Part shown: positions 60,579-64,000 of the stretch, piece after piece
How the letters are laid out: every line of letters begins with the position of its first letter
Position numbering within the stretch: position 1 is the stretch's first letter
NCBI GenBank assembly: GCA_965370415.1
Contig: CBDUTJ010000007.1
Location: 29,151 to 93,150, forward strand
DNA from: JACNIV01 sp965370415
GTDB taxonomy: Bacteria > Cloacimonadota > Cloacimonadia > Cloacimonadales > TCS61
Reading direction: 5' to 3'
DNA length: 64,000 nt
Notes under the pieces: model-generated
Seen by the model: only the letters and a program-made list of their open reading frames with translations
Told to the model about the DNA's origin: nothing
The model's database searches: none
Translations under genes and position numbers: made by a program

Positions 60579-61137
60579 CTTCCTCTCCGATGATAAGTAG
60601 TATTTTCGAATTAATTATATTTGTTATAAAATGTTCTTTTGTTTTGACTCTGTTTTTTAATTCAATTGTTCCCAAAACGTGTGGATTTATCTCTCTTCCC
60701 GTTTTTTCTGAAATTCCTGATAAAAGAGAAACAACATTCCGTAAACCAAGATTACCGATAACCATTATATCAATATCGCTATGGGAATTTTCTCTTCCTG
60801 CTGCAAAGGACCCAAAAATAAAAGCAAATTCGATTGCAGTGGATTGTGAAAGTGCTTCTTTCAGCAGAAAAATCGAACCTACTGTTTTTTGGACAATATT
60901 AAAAATATCCTGATAAATCGGGTTTTCTTTGTTTGCTTGATAATAAGTGCGATTACCATCTTTAGTTTTCTTGATAAGATCAAGCTTAACCAATTTACGT
61001 AACTCTCTTTGAACCGTACCAATGGTAAAACCTGATTTACGTTCGATTTCACGCATATGTAAAGCAGCATTATCAGACCCAAAAAGAAGTCTAAATATTT
61101 CTACTCTGATCTTGGACGACAAAATTTCAGCAAGCAT
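60553..61137 (-). CDS. Winged-HTH / MNT-type nucleotidyltransferase (putative antitoxin and repressor)
   Basis: 194 residues from ATG 61137, chosen because AAAGGATACAAT precedes it and the alternative ATG at 61155 lies inside the palindromic operator. Residues 1-70 are an ArsR-like winged helix ('VEIFRLLFGSDNAALHMREI', 'TIGTVQRELRKLVKLDLI'). Residues ~95-190 are a minimal nucleotidyltransferase with G109-S110 and D121-x-D123 in 'GSFAAGRENSHSDIDIMVIG'. MNT antitoxins AMPylate their HEPN partner. The HTH fusion plus the operator suggests it also represses its own operon. Confidence 0.85.
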   Translation of the reverse strand: MLAEILSSKIRVEIFRLLFGSDNAALHMREIERKSGFTIGTVQRELRKLVKLDLIKKTKDGNRTYYQANKENPIYQDIFNIVQKTVGSIFLLKEALSQSTAIEFAFIFGSFAAGRENSHSDIDIMVIGNLGLRNVVSLLSGISEKTGREINPHVLGTIELKNRVKTKEHFITNIINSKILLIIGEEDEFRKLVR

Positions 61138-61138
61138 A

Positions 61139-61180
61139 TTGTATCCTTTTTGCATACAATTGTATGCTTATTTCATACAA
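61139..61180. promoter_or_regulatory. Palindromic operator upstream of the wHTH-NTase/HEPN pair
   Basis: A perfect 16-bp palindrome GCATACAATTGTATGC (61152-61167) is flanked by further half-sites: TTGTATCC (61139-61146) on one side and CATACAA (61174-61180) on the other. It lies immediately upstream of the start codon at 61137, where an autorepressor would block transcription or initiation. Confidence 0.7.
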
Positions 61181-61351
61181 AAAGGCAGATTTCAGATTAT
61201 TCAGGATCTGTCAATTTTTTCTTTAAAACCTTATTATGAGAAACAATATATCGAACTGATTCATTTTTTTAATATCCTCAGGATTCTCCGCTGGATTTTG
61301 GATTATCTGCAGTTCAGGTTTTGGGCAGGGCTGTTTCTTAGATTATGTCAT

Positions 61352-63178
61352 TTATTCTTGGTGTAATTTACTCAATCGATTCATTTCTCGTTTTCGTTCA
61401 GTTTCATTTAGGATTTTCTTACGCATTCTGATGTTCAGGGGTGTTACTTCCAAGAGTTCATCATCATTAATATATTCAAGAGCTTGTTCCAAACTGAATT
61501 GCCTTGGCGGTGCAAGTTTAATGGCATCATCAGAACCGGCAGCACGAACATTTGTGAGTTTTTTACCTCTCACCACGTTTAGCACCAGATCGTTTTCTCG
61601 CGTGTGCTCTCCAACTATCATTCCGGCATAAACTTCCACATTCGGTTCAATGAATAAAATTCCACGAGCCTGGAAATTGAACAGCGAATATCCGGTAGAT
61701 GTGCCATTTTCCATAGCGATCAGGACACCGCGGCTCTTCTTATCCAAGTCACCTTTGTAATATTCATATTCATAAAAACTATGATTGATGATACCTGTTC
61801 CACGAGTCGTGGTGAGAAATTCGTTCCTAAAACCAATTAAACCGCGAGCTGGAACTTTAAATTCCAAACGAGTGTAGCCATCATTACCTGGCGTCATATT
61901 CAGCATTTCACCTTTTCTTATGCCCAGCATTTCGATAACTGTTCCTATAAATTCATCAGCCACATCGATAACTGCAAGTTCGATAGGTTCCGTACGTTTC
62001 CCATCAAGCTGACGATAAATAACTTTGGGCTTGGAAACCTGGAATTCAAAACCTTCACGGCGCATGTTCTCAATAAGAATAGAAAGTTGAAGCTCGCCAC
62101 GTCCTTTTACAATGAACTCATCTTTGTTTTCGGTAGGTTCAACCTTGATGCTGACATTGGTTTGAAGCTCTTTTTGTAATCTATCCCAGATATTTCTGGA
62201 AGTTACATATTTCCCTTCTTTTCCGGCAAAAGGAGAATCATTAACTCTAAATGTCATTGAGAGTGTAGGAGCATCTATCTCAATAATTGGAAGTGGATTG
62301 GGATTGTCTTTGCAGGCTGCAGTCTCACCCACATCAACTCGTTCCATTCCAGCTAAAGAGACAATATCTCCGGCAAACGCTTTTTTTATTTCTTTCTTTT
62401 GTAGTCCTTCATACTGAAAAATTTTAGTAATTCTATAGAGTAATCGCTCGCCATCACGCTTTAATAATACAACTTCTTCACCCTGGCTCACTGTTCCATT
62501 TGTTATTTTACCCGTTCCTATTTTTCCCAGATAATTATCATACTCGATAGCTGAGATCAACATTTGGAAAGGTTTGGATTCATCACCTTCCGAATCTTTC
62601 ACTTTGTGGATGATCGTTTCAAATAAAGGAATCAGATCATCATTTTTATCTTCCAATTCATACCTGGCATAGCCTTCTTTTCCGGATGCATAAAGAACCG
62701 GGAAATCTAATTGGGTATCATTTGCATTTAATTCGCAGAACAGGTCGAACACCATTTCAAGTACATCTGTAGGTCGGGCATTGGTTCTGTCTATTTTATT
62801 TATGATAACAATTGGATCTAATCCTAATTCCAAAGATTTCTTAAGCACATATTTTGTTTGCGGCATCGGTCCTTCAAAAGCGTCAACCAACAACAAAACG
62901 GAATCCACCATTTTCATAATTCGTTGTACTTCACCACCAAAATCAGCATGACCTGGTGTATCAACCAGATTTATTTTATAATCTTTATAGGTAAACGATG
63001 CATTTTTGGAAAATATGGTGATCCCTCGCTCTCTTTCCAGGTCATTGCTATCCATCACGCGTTCGACAATGTTCTGATTTTCTCTGAAGATGCCGGACTG
63101 CTTTAAAGCTGCATCTACCAGGGTGGTCTTGCCATGGTCCACGTGAGCGATGATGGCGATATTTTTAATTTTTCTCAT
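61352..63178 (-). CDS. typA: Ribosome-associated GTPase TypA/BipA
   Basis: 608 residues, SD ATGAGGAATA. EF-G-like translational GTPase involved in ribosome assembly and stress adaptation. G1 'AHVDHGKTTLVD', G2 'RGITIFSK', G3 'DTPGHADFGGEVQR', G4 'NKIDR'; domain V 'PKVIYRQLDGKRTEPIEL' and the BipA-specific C-terminal 'RGLIGFRNEFLTTTRGTGI...EVTPLNIRMRKKIL' are present. Standard length. Monocistronic; followed by 170 bp before the HEPN pair. Confidence 0.96.
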   Translation of the reverse strand: MRKIKNIAIIAHVDHGKTTLVDAALKQSGIFRENQNIVERVMDSNDLERERGITIFSKNASFTYKDYKINLVDTPGHADFGGEVQRIMKMVDSVLLLVDAFEGPMPQTKYVLKKSLELGLDPIVIINKIDRTNARPTDVLEMVFDLFCELNANDTQLDFPVLYASGKEGYARYELEDKNDDLIPLFETIIHKVKDSEGDESKPFQMLISAIEYDNYLGKIGTGKITNGTVSQGEEVVLLKRDGERLLYRITKIFQYEGLQKKEIKKAFAGDIVSLAGMERVDVGETAACKDNPNPLPIIEIDAPTLSMTFRVNDSPFAGKEGKYVTSRNIWDRLQKELQTNVSIKVEPTENKDEFIVKGRGELQLSILIENMRREGFEFQVSKPKVIYRQLDGKRTEPIELAVIDVADEFIGTVIEMLGIRKGEMLNMTPGNDGYTRLEFKVPARGLIGFRNEFLTTTRGTGIINHSFYEYEYYKGDLDKKSRGVLIAMENGTSTGYSLFNFQARGILFIEPNVEVYAGMIVGEHTRENDLVLNVVRGKKLTNVRAAGSDDAIKLAPPRQFSLEQALEYINDDELLEVTPLNIRMRKKILNETERKREMNRLSKLHQE

Positions 63179-63536
63179 TATTCCTCATTTTATTTAACGG
63201 TTTCTGCAAAATATAGTTTTTTATCTTCCTGCTTGCCAAGCCGAAGCTGGCGAAGGCTGGACGAATCTTGCACCCCAGCTATGCAGCGGGGCAGGCGTTG
63301 TTCTCTGGAAGGATCTCCGCTTATAATGAGATTCTTCGTCGAATGCCTATGTAAGTTTTTCTCAGAAAGACGTACCATCTTAATTATGCAGAACACTTTT
63401 TATTTTCTATATTACTAACTACAACAAAGATACCTTAAAAATTTTGGTTGTTTTAGAGTCAATTTATTTTCAGCAACTGATAAAATCGGATAATGAATAT
63501 ACCAGTACCCAAACTTGCCCCGCAATGACGTCAGGA
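63179..63536. repeat. Repeat-bearing intergenic tail, first part
   Basis: Includes an imperfect hairpin CCAAGCC...GGCTGG (63236-63260) and TCGTCGAATGCCTATG...CTCAGAAAGACG (63336-63372), the inverted counterpart of 30681-30717. Short frames here follow repeat sequence and have no credible protein. Confidence 0.55.
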
Positions 63537-63760
63537 ATGTGGAGCGAAGATGGGCTTCCTCCTCAACTCACGATGCACAACTCCCCAGGAGTGTGGAGCG
63601 AAGATGGGCTTCCTCCTCAACTCACGATGCACAACTCCCCAGGAGTGTGGAGCGAAGATAGGCTTTCCTCCTCAGCTCACGATGCACACTTCCCCAGGAG
63701 TGTGGAGCGAAGATGGGTTTCCTCCTCAGCTCACGATGTCCTCCCCAGCTCTTGATGCAC
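63537..63760. repeat. 54-bp tandem repeat (minisatellite), four copies
   Basis: The word GGAGCGAAGA recurs at 63541, 63595, 63649 and 63704, a period of 54, 54 and 55 bp. Copies 1 and 2 are near identical; copies 3 and 4 diverge (AACTC to AGCTC), and a partial fifth unit follows. Units are contiguous without spacers, so it is not a CRISPR array. Confidence 0.85.
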
Positions 63761-63837
63761 ACTTTTCGAAATTCTTCGGATCACGCTGCGCATCAAGTGC
63801 TGGTTCGTTGCAAATCAAGATTCTACGAACTTACGTC

Positions 63838-63907
63838 ACTTTTACGAAACTTCTTTATAGTGTCATTCTCACGAAAGTGGGAATCTAAAGATAAGTTTCG
63901 GAAAGTT
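63838..63907. repeat. Inverted-repeat element containing a nested REP hairpin
   Basis: Outer arms ACTTTTACGAAACTT (63838-63852) and AAGTTTCGGAAAGTT (63893-63907). Between them is TGTCATTCTCACGAAAGTGGGAATCT (63861-63885), the hairpin also seen at 2519-2581. One repeat family thus appears to sit inside another. Confidence 0.65.
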
Positions 63908-64000
63908 ATTTTAACAAAAAATAATCAGTTGAATTAGGATAATTAAAGGTTCATGACAACTTAACTTGACGCGATGTGTAGTTAAGTTATTGTTATGAAT

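Noticed and set aside
61138..61155. Earlier ATG for the wHTH-nucleotidyltransferase
   Set aside because: It lies inside the 16-bp palindrome; the ATG at 61137 has a well-spaced AAAGGAT.
63537..63760. Possible CRISPR array
   Set aside because: Units are contiguous, 54 bp long, with no unique spacers and no cas genes nearby.
63444..63888. Overlapping short frames reading repeated WSEDGLPPQLTMHNSPG-like peptides
   Set aside because: They are translations of the 54-bp tandem repeat in two frames; the 55-bp last period breaks the frame, there is no SD, and composition does not match real proteins here.

Overview
The window is AT-rich bacterial chromosome, densely coded on both strands, with about 45 protein genes, one tRNA and an unusually rich set of short dispersed repeats. 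The most likely source is a member of the FCB superphylum, probably Cloacimonadota (Candidatus Cloacimonetes). The evidence is two large secreted beta-helix proteins ending in a 'YPNPFNP'-type C-terminal domain, one with a 'WNWVSFPRL' segment I associate with Cloacimonadota; a long SecA with extra sequence between NBD1 and the PPXD; and outer-membrane and lipoprotein genes that imply a two-membrane cell. This assignment is inference; no rRNA is present.

Layout. 1-5 kb: two secreted beta-helix surface proteins (the first cut by the window edge). 5-10 kb: small envelope proteins, a TerB-like protein, a CsgG/TolB-N-like outer-membrane protein, transketolase. 10-18 kb: HhH protein, then secA-smg-topA-ABC permease on the plus strand. 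18-28 kb, minus strand: two TPR/GGDEF diguanylate cyclases, aminotransferase-dapD, uvrA, a DUF2723 membrane protein. 28-31 kb: a small orphan gene, a broken upstream ORF and a sensor kinase, then repeats. 31-41.7 kb, minus strand: TPR - tRNA-Leu - tig - clpP - clpX, then DUF4390 - NtrY-like kinase - NtrC-like regulator - sppA, and a PDZ protein. 41.9-49.2 kb: a nine-gene minus-strand operon built around a split tungsten/aldehyde oxidoreductase. 49.4-53.5 kb: nadE, a TPR protein, metG. 53.5-59.4 kb: repeat-flanked GxxExxY gene, an APC permease fused to EIIA, miaB, an Na+/H+ antiporter fused to EIIA. 60-61.2 kb: a wHTH-nucleotidyltransferase/HEPN pair. 61.3-64 kb: typA and a repeat-rich tail with a 54-bp minisatellite.

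The most interesting locus is 41886-49152. An aldehyde:ferredoxin oxidoreductase is cut after its N-terminal domain. The C-terminal remainder is fused behind NuoG-like [2Fe-2S]/[4Fe-4S] domains, and NuoE- and NuoF-like subunits lie between the two halves. A ThiF/MoeB-like activating enzyme, a ThiS/MoaD-like carrier, a lipoprotein, a PpnP-like protein and a membrane-anchored or exported ferredoxin follow with almost no gaps. I read this as an NAD(H)-linked, possibly electron-bifurcating tungstopterin oxidoreductase complex with its own cofactor-maturation genes.

Other noteworthy items are two transporters carrying C-terminal PTS EIIA-like domains on either side of miaB, a repeat family bracketing a PD-(D/E)XK-like gene, and a HEPN protein whose expected catalytic His is Tyr, under a perfect 16-bp palindromic operator.
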